A stretch of DNA of 64,000 bases, taken from Geodermatophilus sabuli. GTDB taxonomy: Bacteria; Actinomycetota; Actinomycetes; Mycobacteriales; Geodermatophilaceae. The translations under genes were made by a program, and so were the position numbers. Location: contig NZ_JAAGWF010000017.1 of NCBI RefSeq assembly GCF_010686765.1, positions 62,001-126,000 on the forward strand, in the 5' to 3' direction. Position 1 is the stretch's first letter, and each line of letters opens with the position of its first letter. Positions 54,254 through 63,074 of this stretch are shown here, piece by piece. A model generated the notes under the pieces. It saw nothing but the letters and a program-made list of their open reading frames with translations, did no database searches and was not told the DNA's origin.

Positions 54254-54598
54254 TCAGTCGGCCACCGGCACCGGTTCGGGCACCGCCACGGTCAGCAGCA
54301 CCACGGCGTCCTCGAGCGCGCGCACGCCGTGCCGCCGCGGCGGGATCGGCGCCAGCTGGCCCGGGCCCAGGTCGACGCCGTCGTCACCGGCGATCAGCCG
54401 CACGCGGCCGCGCAGCACCTGCAGGCTGGCGGCCCCCGGCGCCTCGTGCTCGGCCAGCTCGGCCCCGGACAGCAGCGCCAGCAGGGTCTGCCGCAGCCCG
54501 GCACCGAAGGGGTGCAGCGACTCGGCGGCCCGGCGGGCCGGTGAGCCGGCGGCGCGGTCCAGGAGCACGGTGGCCAGCTCGTCCAGGTCGGTCGTCAC
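54254..54598 (-). CDS. cupin-domain protein
   Basis: The 114-residue protein has a C-terminal cupin fold (about 50-110): ASLQVLRGRVRLIAGDDGVDLGPGQLAPIPPRRHGVRALEDAVVLLTVAV-type strands, with PPRRHGV giving one His. The first half is helical (FGAGLRQTLLALLSGAELAEH). Other metal-binding residues are poorly conserved, so it may be a sensor or isomerase. GTG 54598 follows GAGGAGG. It is downstream of the HAD and IclR genes and 16 bp apart, likely one transcript. Confidence 0.8.
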   Translation of the reverse strand: MTTDLDELATVLLDRAAGSPARRAAESLHPFGAGLRQTLLALLSGAELAEHEAPGAASLQVLRGRVRLIAGDDGVDLGPGQLAPIPPRRHGVRALEDAVVLLTVAVPEPVPVAD

Positions 54599-54614
54599 GG
54601 GGTCCTCCTCGGGT

Positions 54615-55262
54615 TCAGCGCCAGGTCACGGTCTCCGGACGGCGGCCCAGGACGCGGGTCACCCGGGTCGCGGCCCGCTCGTCGGCGTTGACCAGCACCG
54701 GCCGCGGCATGCCGGCGAACAGCGGCAGGTCCGAGGGACTGTCGCTGTACACCGCCGCCCACGGCGGGGGATGGCCGCGCTCGGTCAGCATCTCCACCTT
54801 GGTGCCGCCCATCGCCCGCCGCACCCGCAGCGGCCGCAGCGACCCGGTCGAGCCGACGACGTCGACGTCCCCGAGGCCGATCGCGGTCAGGAAGCCGCGG
54901 GCCAGCGTCTGCTCGCAGCCGGTCGCGACGACCACGAGGTCGCCGGCGGCCCGGTGCGCGCGCACGCTGCCGATCGCGTCCGCGACGGCGGCCTCCGGTC
55001 GGCGTGCCAGCACGGCGCGGTAGGCGTCGGCCACCGACTCGACGTCGGTGGCCGTCGCGCCCCCGACCGCCAGGCGGGTGAGCAGCCGGGCGGCCAGCGG
55101 CCGGGTCCAGGGCAGCATCGCGCCGGGCACCAGCAACGGCGCCGCGGCCAGGAGGAGCAGCGCCCGCCACGGCGCCTGCCGCAACCGGCCGGAGAGGAAC
55201 AGCGTCGAGGCGTCACCGGCGAGCAGCACCTTGTCCAGGTCGACGACGACCGTCGGGGTCAT
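54615..55262 (-). CDS. HAD family hydrolase (SerB/CicA type)
   Basis: The 215-residue protein has motif I VVDLDKVLL (catalytic Asp 8 and 10), an insertion with a hydrophobic helix (about 32-50, ALLLLAAAPLLVPGAML), motif II VVVATGCEQ, Lys in GGTKVE, and motif IV YSDSPSDLPLF. The set matches the HAD-IB group with phosphoserine phosphatases and CicA. The substrate is unknown; the hydrophobic helix hints at membrane association. It overlaps the IclR gene by 4 bases. Confidence 0.87.
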   Translation of the reverse strand: MTPTVVVDLDKVLLAGDASTLFLSGRLRQAPWRALLLLAAAPLLVPGAMLPWTRPLAARLLTRLAVGGATATDVESVADAYRAVLARRPEAAVADAIGSVRAHRAAGDLVVVATGCEQTLARGFLTAIGLGDVDVVGSTGSLRPLRVRRAMGGTKVEMLTERGHPPPWAAVYSDSPSDLPLFAGMPRPVLVNADERAATRVTRVLGRRPETVTWR

Positions 55263-56149
55263 GCCGGGGGAGTACCGGGCTCCCCCCGCGCGCCAAACCC
55301 GGTTCCGGCGGACCCGGACCCGCCCGCGCCGCTCCCCCCGAGCCCCGCCGCCCGCGCGCGCTCCTCCACGGTGGCGACGGCGGTCCGGAGGTCCTCGAGA
55401 TGGCGTCGCACCGCCGTCGACAGCGACAGGACCTCCCGACGCCAGGTGAGGTTGATGCAGCCGGCGACCCGGCCGTCCAGGCGCACCGGCATCGCGATCG
55501 AGTCCCGGCCGTCGTCGACCTCGCTGCGCGGCCGGTCGTGGTCCCCGCCGAAGTCGGGGGCCCGGACGGCGTACCCCCGGCGTCGGGTCGTCTCGACCAG
55601 CTGCCGCAGCGCCGCGTCGTCGAACGCCAGGCGGTGCGCCGGTGCGGCGCGCAGCCGCAGCCGCTGGAGCACGGCCTCGAACTCCTGCTCGGGGCAGAAC
55701 GCGAGGTAGGCCCGCCCGGAGGCCGACCCCAGCATGTTGACCCGGAAGCCGCGGGGCCGCGCCGGCAGGGCGTCGAAGTAGGTGCGCGAGCTGTTGGTCT
55801 CCACCGTCTCCATGTGGTCCAGCCGCGGGACGGAGAACACCGAGGGCCACTGCACCCGCGAGCACAGCTCCGCGAGCACCGGCGAGGCGATCTCGGCCAG
55901 CCACTCACCGTCGTCGATCTGCACCCGGCGCTGCAGCGTGTGGCTGGGCAGGAAGGCGCCGTCGACCATCCGCTGCCAGACCAGCCCGTGCCCGTGCGCG
56001 GTCCAGAGGATGCGGGTCAGGGTCGGCTTCGGGATGCCGGTCGCCAGGTGCAGGTCGTGCAGGCTGGCCGCCCGCATGTCCTGCAGGACCTGCAGCACGC
56101 GCAGGCCGCGGGACAGCGACTCCACCGGCTTCACCCGGTACTCGCGCAT
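55259..56149 (-). CDS. IclR-family transcriptional regulator
   Basis: The 296-residue regulator has the winged helix (SLSRGLRVLQVLQDMRAASLHDLHLATGIPKPTLTRIL-type segment, residues 10-48) and the IclR effector domain (about 80-262: GRAYLAF, GYAVRAPDFGG, DSIAMPVRLDGRVAGCINLTW). The last 30 residues are Gly/Ser-rich. The Mhp-like IclR group senses aromatic or keto acids. It diverges from the acetoacetate-CoA ligase operon with the dyad TTTCGCCCTGCGAAA between them, so it very probably controls that operon. Confidence 0.92.
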   Translation of the reverse strand: MREYRVKPVESLSRGLRVLQVLQDMRAASLHDLHLATGIPKPTLTRILWTAHGHGLVWQRMVDGAFLPSHTLQRRVQIDDGEWLAEIASPVLAELCSRVQWPSVFSVPRLDHMETVETNSSRTYFDALPARPRGFRVNMLGSASGRAYLAFCPEQEFEAVLQRLRLRAAPAHRLAFDDAALRQLVETTRRRGYAVRAPDFGGDHDRPRSEVDDGRDSIAMPVRLDGRVAGCINLTWRREVLSLSTAVRRHLEDLRTAVATVEERARAAGLGGSGAGGSGSAGTGFGARGEPGTPPA

Positions 56150-56175
56150 GCGTCCCCTCCCCGCCGCCTGCGGCT

Positions 56176-56190
56176 TTTCGCCCTGCGAAA
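56176..56190. promoter_or_regulatory. IclR-type operator dyad
   Basis: TTTCG-CCCTG-CGAAA is a 15-bp dyad with matching arms in the 94-bp gap between the IclR gene and the ligase gene, a typical IclR location. Confidence 0.55.
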
Positions 56191-56243
56191 CCGCCGCAGA
56201 AGAGTGTTGCCGATCACATCGCCGCTCGACCAGTGTCTCGGCC

Positions 56244-58286
56244 ATGGCGACGACGGCACCGCGCCGCGCGGGAGCGCCCGTCGCCGAGGGCGACCTGCTC
56301 TGGACGCCGTCCCCCGAGTGGGTCGAGGCCAGCGCCCTCACCGCCTTCACCCGCTGGGCGCAGCGCCGCACCGGCCGGACGTTCGCCGACTACGCCGCCC
56401 TCTGGGAGTGGTCGACCACCGAGCTCGACGAGTTCTGGCAGGCGATCTGGGACTGGTTCGACGTCCGCGCGTCGACGCCGCCCACGGCGGTGCTGGCCGA
56501 CCCCACCATGCCCGGCGCCCGCTGGTTCCCCGGTGCTCGGCTCAACGCCGCCGAGCAGGTGCTGCGCCAGGAGCGCCCGGGCACGCCCGCGCTGCTGTAC
56601 GCCAGCGAGACCGCGGGGCTCCAGGAGCTGCCGTGGGAGGAGTTCGGCCGCCAGGTCCGGCTGCTGGCCACCTGGCTGCGCGACCGCGGCGTCCGGCCGG
56701 GTGACCGGGTGGTGGGCTACCTGCCCAACGTCCCGGAGGCGGTGGTCGCGGTGGTGGCGGCGGCCAGCATCGGCGCGGTGTGGGCCTGCGTCTCGCCGGA
56801 CTTCGGCGCCCCCGGCGCGCTCGACCGGCTGGCCCAGCTCGAGCCCACGGTGCTCGTCGCCGCCGACGGCTACCGCTACGCCGGGCGGGAGTTCGACCGC
56901 CGCGGCGAGGTGGACCAGCTCGTGGCGGGGCTCCCGGGCCTGCGCGAGGTGGTCGTCGTCCCCGTGCTCGGCCTGCCCGGCACGAGGACCTCGTGGGCGG
57001 ACGTCCTCGCCGGGCCCGACGTCCCCGCCGACGGGTTCGCCTGCGAGCAGCTGCCCTTCGACGCCCCGCTGTGGGTGCTGTTCACCTCCGGCACCACGGG
57101 GCTGCCCAAGGCGATCGTGCACGGGCACGGCGGGATCCTGCTCGAGCAGCTCAAGCTGCAGGCGTTCCACCTCGGCCTGCGCCCCGGCGACCGGGCCCTG
57201 TTCTTCACCACCACCGGCTGGATGGTGTGGAACTTCCTGGTCGGCATGCTGTTCCAGGGCATCGTGCCGGTGCTCTACGACGGCAGCCCCGCGCACCCCG
57301 ACGTCGGCATCCTCTGGCGCCTGGCGCAGGACAGTCGCGCCCGCATGTTCGGCACCAGTCCCACCTTCGTCGAGTCGGTGCGCCGCGCCGGCCTGGTCCC
57401 GCGGGAGCGCTTCGACCTCTCCGCCCTCGAGGTGGTCATGCCCGCCGGCGCCCCGGTCTCCCCGGCGGTGACCGCCTGGTTCCACGACGCCGTGAAGCCC
57501 GACCTGTGGGTGGCCACCGGCAGCGGCGGCACCGACTGCTGCACCGGCTTCGTCGGCGGGGTGCCGACCCTCCCGGTGTACGCGGGGGAGATCCAGGCCC
57601 GCTCGCTGGGCGTCGCCGCACAGGCCTGGGACGACGAGGGACGCCCCGTCGTGGGCCCGCTCGGCGAGCTGGTGGTGACCGCGCCGATGCCGTCGATGCC
57701 GCTGTTCCTCTGGGGCGACGAGGACGGCGCGCGGTACCGGGCCAGCTGGTTCGACACCTTCCCCGGCGTCTGGCGGCACGGTGACTTCTTCGAGCTCAAC
57801 GAGCGCGGCGGGTGCTTCGTCCGCGGCCGGTCCGACGCCGTCCTCAACCGGCAGGGCGTCCGGATCGGCACCGCGGAGATCTACCGCGTGGTGGAGGACG
57901 ACCCGGCGGTGGTCTCCTCGCTCGTGGTGGACCTCCCGGTGGACGGCGGCGGGTCGGTGATGCAGCTGTTCGTCGTCCTGGCCCCCGGTGCCGAGCTGGA
58001 CGACGCGCTGCAGGCCCGGCTGCGCCGCCGGCTGCGCGAGGAGTACACCCCGCGGCACGTGCCCGACGTGATCTCCGCCGTCGGCACGGTCCCGCTGACC
58101 CGCAGCGGCAAGAAGATGGAGATCCCGGTCCGCCGGCTGCTGCTGGGCGCCGATCCCGCCGCCGTCGCCGACCCGAGCGCCATGGCCGACCCCGAGGCGC
58201 TCACCGACTACGTCGCCCACGCCCGAACGCACACCGAGAACCGACCCCTCACCGTCGAGGAGACGACCCATGAGCCAGCCCGCTGA
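56244..58286 (+). CDS. acetoacetate-CoA ligase-like acyl-CoA synthetase
   Basis: The 680-residue ANL-family ligase follows the acetoacetyl-CoA synthetase layout: N-terminal WTPSPEWVEAS, TRWAQ, the ATP loop LFTSGTTGLPKAIVHGHGG (about 275-293), ATGSGGTDCCTGFVGG, HGDFFELNERGG and C-terminal Lys in TRSGKKMEIPVRRLL. It would convert acetoacetate or another beta-keto acid to the CoA ester with ATP to AMP. First gene of the plus-strand run, overlapping the next by 17 bases. Confidence 0.9.
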   Translation: MATTAPRRAGAPVAEGDLLWTPSPEWVEASALTAFTRWAQRRTGRTFADYAALWEWSTTELDEFWQAIWDWFDVRASTPPTAVLADPTMPGARWFPGARLNAAEQVLRQERPGTPALLYASETAGLQELPWEEFGRQVRLLATWLRDRGVRPGDRVVGYLPNVPEAVVAVVAAASIGAVWACVSPDFGAPGALDRLAQLEPTVLVAADGYRYAGREFDRRGEVDQLVAGLPGLREVVVVPVLGLPGTRTSWADVLAGPDVPADGFACEQLPFDAPLWVLFTSGTTGLPKAIVHGHGGILLEQLKLQAFHLGLRPGDRALFFTTTGWMVWNFLVGMLFQGIVPVLYDGSPAHPDVGILWRLAQDSRARMFGTSPTFVESVRRAGLVPRERFDLSALEVVMPAGAPVSPAVTAWFHDAVKPDLWVATGSGGTDCCTGFVGGVPTLPVYAGEIQARSLGVAAQAWDDEGRPVVGPLGELVVTAPMPSMPLFLWGDEDGARYRASWFDTFPGVWRHGDFFELNERGGCFVRGRSDAVLNRQGVRIGTAEIYRVVEDDPAVVSSLVVDLPVDGGGSVMQLFVVLAPGAELDDALQARLRRRLREEYTPRHVPDVISAVGTVPLTRSGKKMEIPVRRLLLGADPAAVADPSAMADPEALTDYVAHARTHTENRPLTVEETTHEPAR

Positions 58287-60090
58287 GGACCGCTCGTTCC
58301 CGCTGCCGTCGCAGATCGCCCCGGTTCCGGGCGCCGAGGGCTGGGAGGCGATGTACCCCTACTTCTCCCGCTTCCAGCCCGAGGACGACCAGCGGTTCTG
58401 GTTCTACAACTCGATGCACTTCCCGGAGGTCGTGCCGGCCTTCGACGGCATCACCTCGGAGATCCCCTACACCGCCATCGGGGCGAACACCGCCCGCCTG
58501 TTCTCCTTCCCGACGACCATGGGGATCGACTACCGGATCGTCAACGGGCGGGTCTACATCACCGCCAACCCGGTGACCGACCCGGCGCAGGTGGAGGAGC
58601 GGCTGGGCCACTTCCAGGAGCGGGCCGGCCACTACTACGCCAACTGGGACTCCCTCTACGCCGGCTGGCAGCAGCGGATCGAGGCGCTGATCGCCGACAT
58701 CGAGGCGGTCGAGGTCCCCGAGCTGGGTGAGCTCGACGACCTCTCGGTGGTCACCGAGGCCCGCGGGTTCGCCTCCAACCACTTCCTCCGCGAGCGCTTC
58801 CACCGCTGCATCGACCTCTACTCGAAGATGTGGCACCACCACACCGAGTTCCTGATGCTCGGCTACGGCGCCTACGTCGTCTTCTTCGAGTTCTGCAAGC
58901 AGGCGTTCCCGGAGATGGGCGACCAGATGGTGGCCCGCATGGTCGCCGGCATCGACGTCACCATGTACCGGCCCGACGACGAGCTCAAGAAGCTGGCCCG
59001 GCTGGCGGTCGAGAACGACGTCGCCGACCTGTTCGTCGAGGGCAGCGACCCGGTCAAGGTGCTCGCCGCGCTGGGTGAGCGCGGCGAGGGCGGAGCCCGC
59101 TGGCTGGCCGCCCTGGAGGAGGCCAAGGACCCCTGGTTCAACGTCTCCGTCGGCGACGGCTTCTACCACCACCACCTGTCCTGGGCCGACGACCTGACCG
59201 TCCCGTTCGCCGCGCTGCCGCGCTACGTCGAGCAGGTCCGCGCCGGGGAGGACCTCACCCGGCCCACCGAGCGGCTGGCGCAGGAGCGCGACCGGATCGC
59301 GGGGGAGTACCGCGCGCTCCTGGGCAGCGAGGAGGAGCAGGCCGCCTTCGACCAGATGCTCGGCGTCTGCCGGATGGTGTTCCCCTACGTGGAGGCGCAC
59401 AAGTTCTACTGCGAGCACTGGTTCACCACCCGCTTCTTCCAGAAGATCCGCGCCTTCGGGACGCTGCTCGCCCGGCGCGGGGTGCTCGCCGAGGCCGACG
59501 ACGTGTTCCACCTGCGGCACGTCGAGGTGGAGGACGCCCTCGCCGACGTGATGCTCGCCTGGGCCTCGGGCAGCACCGAGCTCGGCGCCCGGCACTGGCA
59601 GCCGATCGTCGCCGAGCGCAAGCGCATCGTCGAGGCGCTGTCGGGCTGGTCACCGCCCCCGGCTCTGGGCGCCGTCCCCGAGGCGCTCAACGACCCCGCG
59701 GTGAAGATGCTGTGGGGCATCACCCAGGAGACGGTCGAGACCTGGCTGGGCAGCGAGGAGGACGACCAGTCGACGGTGCGCGGGTACGCCGCCTCACCGG
59801 GGGTCGTGGAGGGCGTGGCCCGGGTGCTGCTGAACGTCAACGACATCGGCCAGATCCGCGAGGGCGAGGTGCTCGTCTGCCCGGTGACCGCACCGAGCTG
59901 GGGGCCGGTGTTCGGCAAGATCGCCGCGGCGGTGTCCGACATCGGCGGCACCATGTCCCACGCGGCGATCGTGGCCCGCGAGTACGGGATGCCGGCCGTC
60001 GTCGGCACCGGCAGCGCCACCGCCCGGATCCGCACCGGTGACCGCGTCCGGGTCGACGGCGACCGCGGTGTCGTCACGGTCCTGGGGTGA
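58270..60090 (+). CDS. PEP-utilising phosphohistidine-domain protein, substrate subunit of a split dikinase
   Basis: The 606-residue protein has a helical N-terminal part (about 1-510) of unknown specificity and a C-terminal swivel domain (about 520-605) with TMSHAAIVAREYGMPAVVGTG, whose His (about 564) accepts phosphate. The TIM barrel that binds pyruvate in PEP synthase is absent. Together with the next gene, the order is that of rifampin phosphotransferase and of the 70-kDa PpsA of phenylphosphate synthase: the helical part should bind the compound that receives phosphate. Confidence 0.85.
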   Translation: MSQPAEDRSFPLPSQIAPVPGAEGWEAMYPYFSRFQPEDDQRFWFYNSMHFPEVVPAFDGITSEIPYTAIGANTARLFSFPTTMGIDYRIVNGRVYITANPVTDPAQVEERLGHFQERAGHYYANWDSLYAGWQQRIEALIADIEAVEVPELGELDDLSVVTEARGFASNHFLRERFHRCIDLYSKMWHHHTEFLMLGYGAYVVFFEFCKQAFPEMGDQMVARMVAGIDVTMYRPDDELKKLARLAVENDVADLFVEGSDPVKVLAALGERGEGGARWLAALEEAKDPWFNVSVGDGFYHHHLSWADDLTVPFAALPRYVEQVRAGEDLTRPTERLAQERDRIAGEYRALLGSEEEQAAFDQMLGVCRMVFPYVEAHKFYCEHWFTTRFFQKIRAFGTLLARRGVLAEADDVFHLRHVEVEDALADVMLAWASGSTELGARHWQPIVAERKRIVEALSGWSPPPALGAVPEALNDPAVKMLWGITQETVETWLGSEEDDQSTVRGYAASPGVVEGVARVLLNVNDIGQIREGEVLVCPVTAPSWGPVFGKIAAAVSDIGGTMSHAAIVAREYGMPAVVGTGSATARIRTGDRVRVDGDRGVVTVLG

Positions 60091-61169
60091 CCGCGGTGAC
60101 CACCGCCGCGCCCGTCGTCGCGTTCGCCGACGTCGGCCTCGCCGACGTGCCGACCGTCGGGGGCAAGGGCGCCAGCCTCGGCGAGCTGCGGCGGGCCGGC
60201 ATCCAGGTGCCCGACGGGTTCGTCGTGACGACGGCGGCCTTCCGCTCCGCCGTCGAGGCGCTGGACCCGGGCACCGGCCTGAGCGGTCTCGACCCCGCCG
60301 ACGCCGACGCGGTCGGCACCGCCTGCGCCGAGCTGCGGTCCCGGGTGGCGGCGGCGCCGCTGCCGGCCGGGCTGGCCGACGCGGTCACCGCGGCCTACGG
60401 CCGGCTCTGCGACGACGCCGGCAACGCGCGGCTGCCGGTCGCGGTGCGCTCCAGCGCGACCAGCGAGGACAGCGCCGAGGCGAGCTTCGCCGGGCTGCAG
60501 GACACCTACCTGTGGATCCGCGGCGCCGACGAGGTGCTCGCCTCGGTGCGCCGCTGCTGGGCCAGCCTGTACAGCGTCGAGTCGGTCACCTACCGGCTGC
60601 GGCGCGGCATCCCGGAGACCGACCTGGCGATGGCCGTCGTCGTCCAGCGGATGGTCGACGCCCGCAGCTCCGGGGTCATGTTCACCCGCAGCCCGCTCAC
60701 CGGGGACCGGTCGGTGATCGCCATCGACGCCAGCTGGGGGCTGGGCTCCGCGGTGGTCAGCGGCGACGTCACCCCGGACTCCTTCGTGGTGAGCAAGGTG
60801 ACCGGCGAGATCACCAAGCGGACGGTGGCGACCAAGTCCCGCTGGCACCAGCCCGACCCCGGCGGCTCGGGGGTGGTCGAGACCGACGTCCCCGGCCAGC
60901 TGCGCGACGTCCCGTCGATCAGCGACGAGGAGATCGCGGCGCTGGTCGCGGTCGCCCGGCGGATCGAGGCGCACTACGGGGTGCCGCAGGACATCGAGTG
61001 GGCGGTGTCGCGGTCGGCGCCTGCGGGCGAGAACGTCTACCTGTTGCAGAGCCGGCCGGAGACGGTGTGGGCGGAGAAGGACCGCGCCAAGGTGGCCACA
61101 CCCACCGCCCGGCCGTTCGACCACGTCATCAACCTGCTGGGCGGCAACCGCCCGACGTCGGAGGGCTGA
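60087..61169 (+). CDS. PEP/pyruvate-dikinase-type ATP-binding protein, kinase subunit of a split dikinase
   Basis: The 360-residue protein is only the ATP-grasp domain of PEP synthase: VGGKGASLGELRRAGIQVPDGF (24-46), AVRSSATSEDSAEASFAGLQDTYL (about 118-141), AIDASWGLGSAVVSG, and IEWAVS with LLQSRPETVW at the end. It would split ATP to AMP and phosphorylate the His of its partner. Its size (about 38 kDa) equals PpsB of phenylphosphate synthase. It starts at GTG within the previous stop (GTGA) and ends 5 bp before the biotin carrier. Confidence 0.92.
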   Translation: MTAVTTAAPVVAFADVGLADVPTVGGKGASLGELRRAGIQVPDGFVVTTAAFRSAVEALDPGTGLSGLDPADADAVGTACAELRSRVAAAPLPAGLADAVTAAYGRLCDDAGNARLPVAVRSSATSEDSAEASFAGLQDTYLWIRGADEVLASVRRCWASLYSVESVTYRLRRGIPETDLAMAVVVQRMVDARSSGVMFTRSPLTGDRSVIAIDASWGLGSAVVSGDVTPDSFVVSKVTGEITKRTVATKSRWHQPDPGGSGVVETDVPGQLRDVPSISDEEIAALVAVARRIEAHYGVPQDIEWAVSRSAPAGENVYLLQSRPETVWAEKDRAKVATPTARPFDHVINLLGGNRPTSEG

Positions 61170-61174
61170 CCGCC

Positions 61175-61723
61175 GTGGACCTGACCCCCGACGACGTCCG
61201 TGACGTGCTGCGGGTGCTCGACTCCAGCGGGCTGGACGAGCTGCACCTGGAGACCGCCGGCCTCACCCTGACCGTGCGCCGGGCCGGCGGCGGGTGGACG
61301 GCGGAGCAGCAGGTCCTCCGCGAGCCCACCCTCGTCCCCTCCGGGGGCGGAGACGGCCATGTCCGCCCCCCGGAGGAGGAGCGCCCGGCGGCCGAGGTGG
61401 GGGAGGGGCTGGTCGCGGTGCACCCGCCGCTGCTGGGCACCTTCTACCGGGCGCCGCAGCCCGGGGCTCCGCCGTTCGTCGACGTCGGCGACGCCGTGGA
61501 GTCCGACACCGTGGTGGGCATCGTCGAGACCATGAAGATGATGACGCCGGTGCACGCCGGGGTCCGGGGCACCGTGGTGGAGTTCCGCACCGCCAACGGC
61601 GAGTTCGCCGACGCCGACGCCGTGCTGCTGGTCGTGGCGCCGGCCGGGGGTGGCGGGGCGGGTGGCCAGCACCGGGGTGGCGGGGCGGGTGGCCAGCACC
61701 GGGGTGGTGGAGCGGGTGGCTGA
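61175..61723 (+). CDS. biotin carboxyl carrier protein
   Basis: The 182-residue carrier has an N-terminal helical part like AccB (DDVRDVLRVLDSSGLDELHLETAGL), a flexible linker, and a biotinyl domain (about 85-160) with Lys 121 in ETMKMMTP as biotin site. FYRAPQPGAPPFVDVGDAV is standard AccB wording. The last 22 residues are a Gly-rich tail made of GGGAGGQHR repeats from tandem DNA copies. It overlaps the next gene by 8 bases. Confidence 0.92.
   Translation: MDLTPDDVRDVLRVLDSSGLDELHLETAGLTLTVRRAGGGWTAEQQVLREPTLVPSGGGDGHVRPPEEERPAAEVGEGLVAVHPPLLGTFYRAPQPGAPPFVDVGDAVESDTVVGIVETMKMMTPVHAGVRGTVVEFRTANGEFADADAVLLVVAPAGGGGAGGQHRGGGAGGQHRGGGAGG
61647..61720. repeat. 27-bp tandem repeat at the carrier/carboxylase junction
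   Basis: 61647-61673 and 61674-61700 are identical, and 61701-61720 is a third partial copy. They encode the Gly-rich tail of the carrier in one frame and cover the start region of biotin carboxylase in another. Confidence 0.9.
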
Positions 61724-63074
61724 CATCGGGCGGATCCACCGGCTGCTCGTCGCCAACCGCGGGGAGATCGCGGCCCGGGTGATCCGGACCTGCGCCCGGC
61801 TCGGCATCGAGTCGGTGCTCGCCGCCTCGGACGCCGACCTCGACTCCCTCCCGGCACGGCTGGCCGACCGGGTGGTGCGACTGGGCCCGGCCGCCGCGGC
61901 GCAGAGCTACCTGGACCCGGCCGCGGTGGTGCGGGCCGCGCAGGCCGCGGGGGTCGACGCGGTGCACCCCGGCTACGGGTTCCTGTCGGAGAACCCGGCG
62001 CTGGCCCGGGCGTGCGGGGCCGCGGGCCTCGTCTTCGTCGGGCCGGCGCCGGAGTCGCTGGAGGCGGTGGGCGACAAGCTGCGGGCCCGGTCGCACGCGC
62101 TGGCCGCCGGGTTGCCCGTCGTCCCCGGCGGCGAGGCAGCGGACCTGGCCGGCGCGCGGGCCGTCGCCGCGGAGGTCGGCTACCCGCTGCTGGTGAAGGC
62201 GGTCGGAGGAGGCGGGGGACGGGGGATGAAGCTCGTCCGCGCGGCCGACGAGCTGGCGCACACCCTCGACCTCGCCGTCTCCGAGGCGGCCGCGGCGTTC
62301 GGTGACCCGCGGGTCTACCTGGAGCGGTTCGTGTCCTCCGGCCGGCACGTCGAGGTGCAGGTCCTCGGCGACGGGACGTCGGCGGTCGCGCTCGGCGACC
62401 GCGACTGCTCGGTCCAGCGCCGCTACCAGAAGCTGCTGGAGGAGGCGCCGGCCCCGCTGCTGTCCGACGTCCTGCGCGCGCAGATGGCCGACGCGGCGCT
62501 GGCCCTGACCCGGCACCTGGGCTACCGCGGCCTCGGCACCGTCGAGCTGCTCGTCGACCGGGAGCGGGACACCTTCTACTTCCTCGAGATGAACGCCCGG
62601 ATCCAGGTGGAGCACCCGGTCACCGAGCTGGTCACCGGCCTGGACCTGGTCGCCGAGCAGCTCGCCGTCGCCGAGGGCCTGCCGCTGCGGCTGCGCCAGC
62701 AGGACGTCGTCCTCACCGGGCACGCCGTCGAGTGCCGGATCAACGCCGAGGACGCCGCGGCCGGCTTCCGCCCCTCGCCCGGCCGGATCGAGCGGGTGGT
62801 GCTGCCGGTCGGCGAGGGCATCCGGGTGGACACCCACGTGCAGGGCGGCTCGGTCGTCCCGCCCTACTACGACTCGCTGCTGGCCAAGCTGGTGGTGCAC
62901 GGGCGGGATCGGGACGACGCGCTGGCCCGTACCCGCGCGGCGCTGGAGCTGCTGGAGATCGTGGGGGTGACCACGACCGCCCCCGTGCACCAGGCGCTGC
63001 TGGCCGATCCGGAGTTCGCCGCCGGCGGCGTGGACACGGCCTTCTTCGAGCGGTTCCTGGCGGGGGTGCACTGA
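61716..63074 (+). CDS. biotin carboxylase
   Basis: The 452-residue enzyme has the full AccC layout: [44 protein letters not shown] (ATP-grasp loop), [38 protein letters not shown] with the catalytic Glu and Arg, and CRINAED. It carboxylates biotin on the carrier upstream. GTG 61716 gives the usual length; in-frame GTGs at 61650 and 61707 would add repeat-coded residues. The next gene starts in its stop (TGATG). Confidence 0.94.
   Translation: MADIGRIHRLLVANRGEIAARVIRTCARLGIESVLAASDADLDSLPARLADRVVRLGPAAAAQSYLDPAAVVRAAQAAGVDAVHPGYGFLSENPALARACGAAGLVFVGPAPESLEAVGDKLRARSHALAAGLPVVPGGEAADLAGARAVAAEVGYPLLVKAVGGGGGRGMKLVRAADELAHTLDLAVSEAAAAFGDPRVYLERFVSSGRHVEVQVLGDGTSAVALGDRDCSVQRRYQKLLEEAPAPLLSDVLRAQMADAALALTRHLGYRGLGTVELLVDRERDTFYFLEMNARIQVEHPVTELVTGLDLVAEQLAVAEGLPLRLRQQDVVLTGHAVECRINAEDAAAGFRPSPGRIERVVLPVGEGIRVDTHVQGGSVVPPYYDSLLAKLVVHGRDRDDALARTRAALELLEIVGVTTTAPVHQALLADPEFAAGGVDTAFFERFLAGVH

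Noticed and set aside
60087-61169. Calling the ATP-grasp protein a complete PEP synthase.
   Set aside because: It is 360 residues, lacks the phospho-His and barrel domains, and the phospho-His is in the preceding gene.
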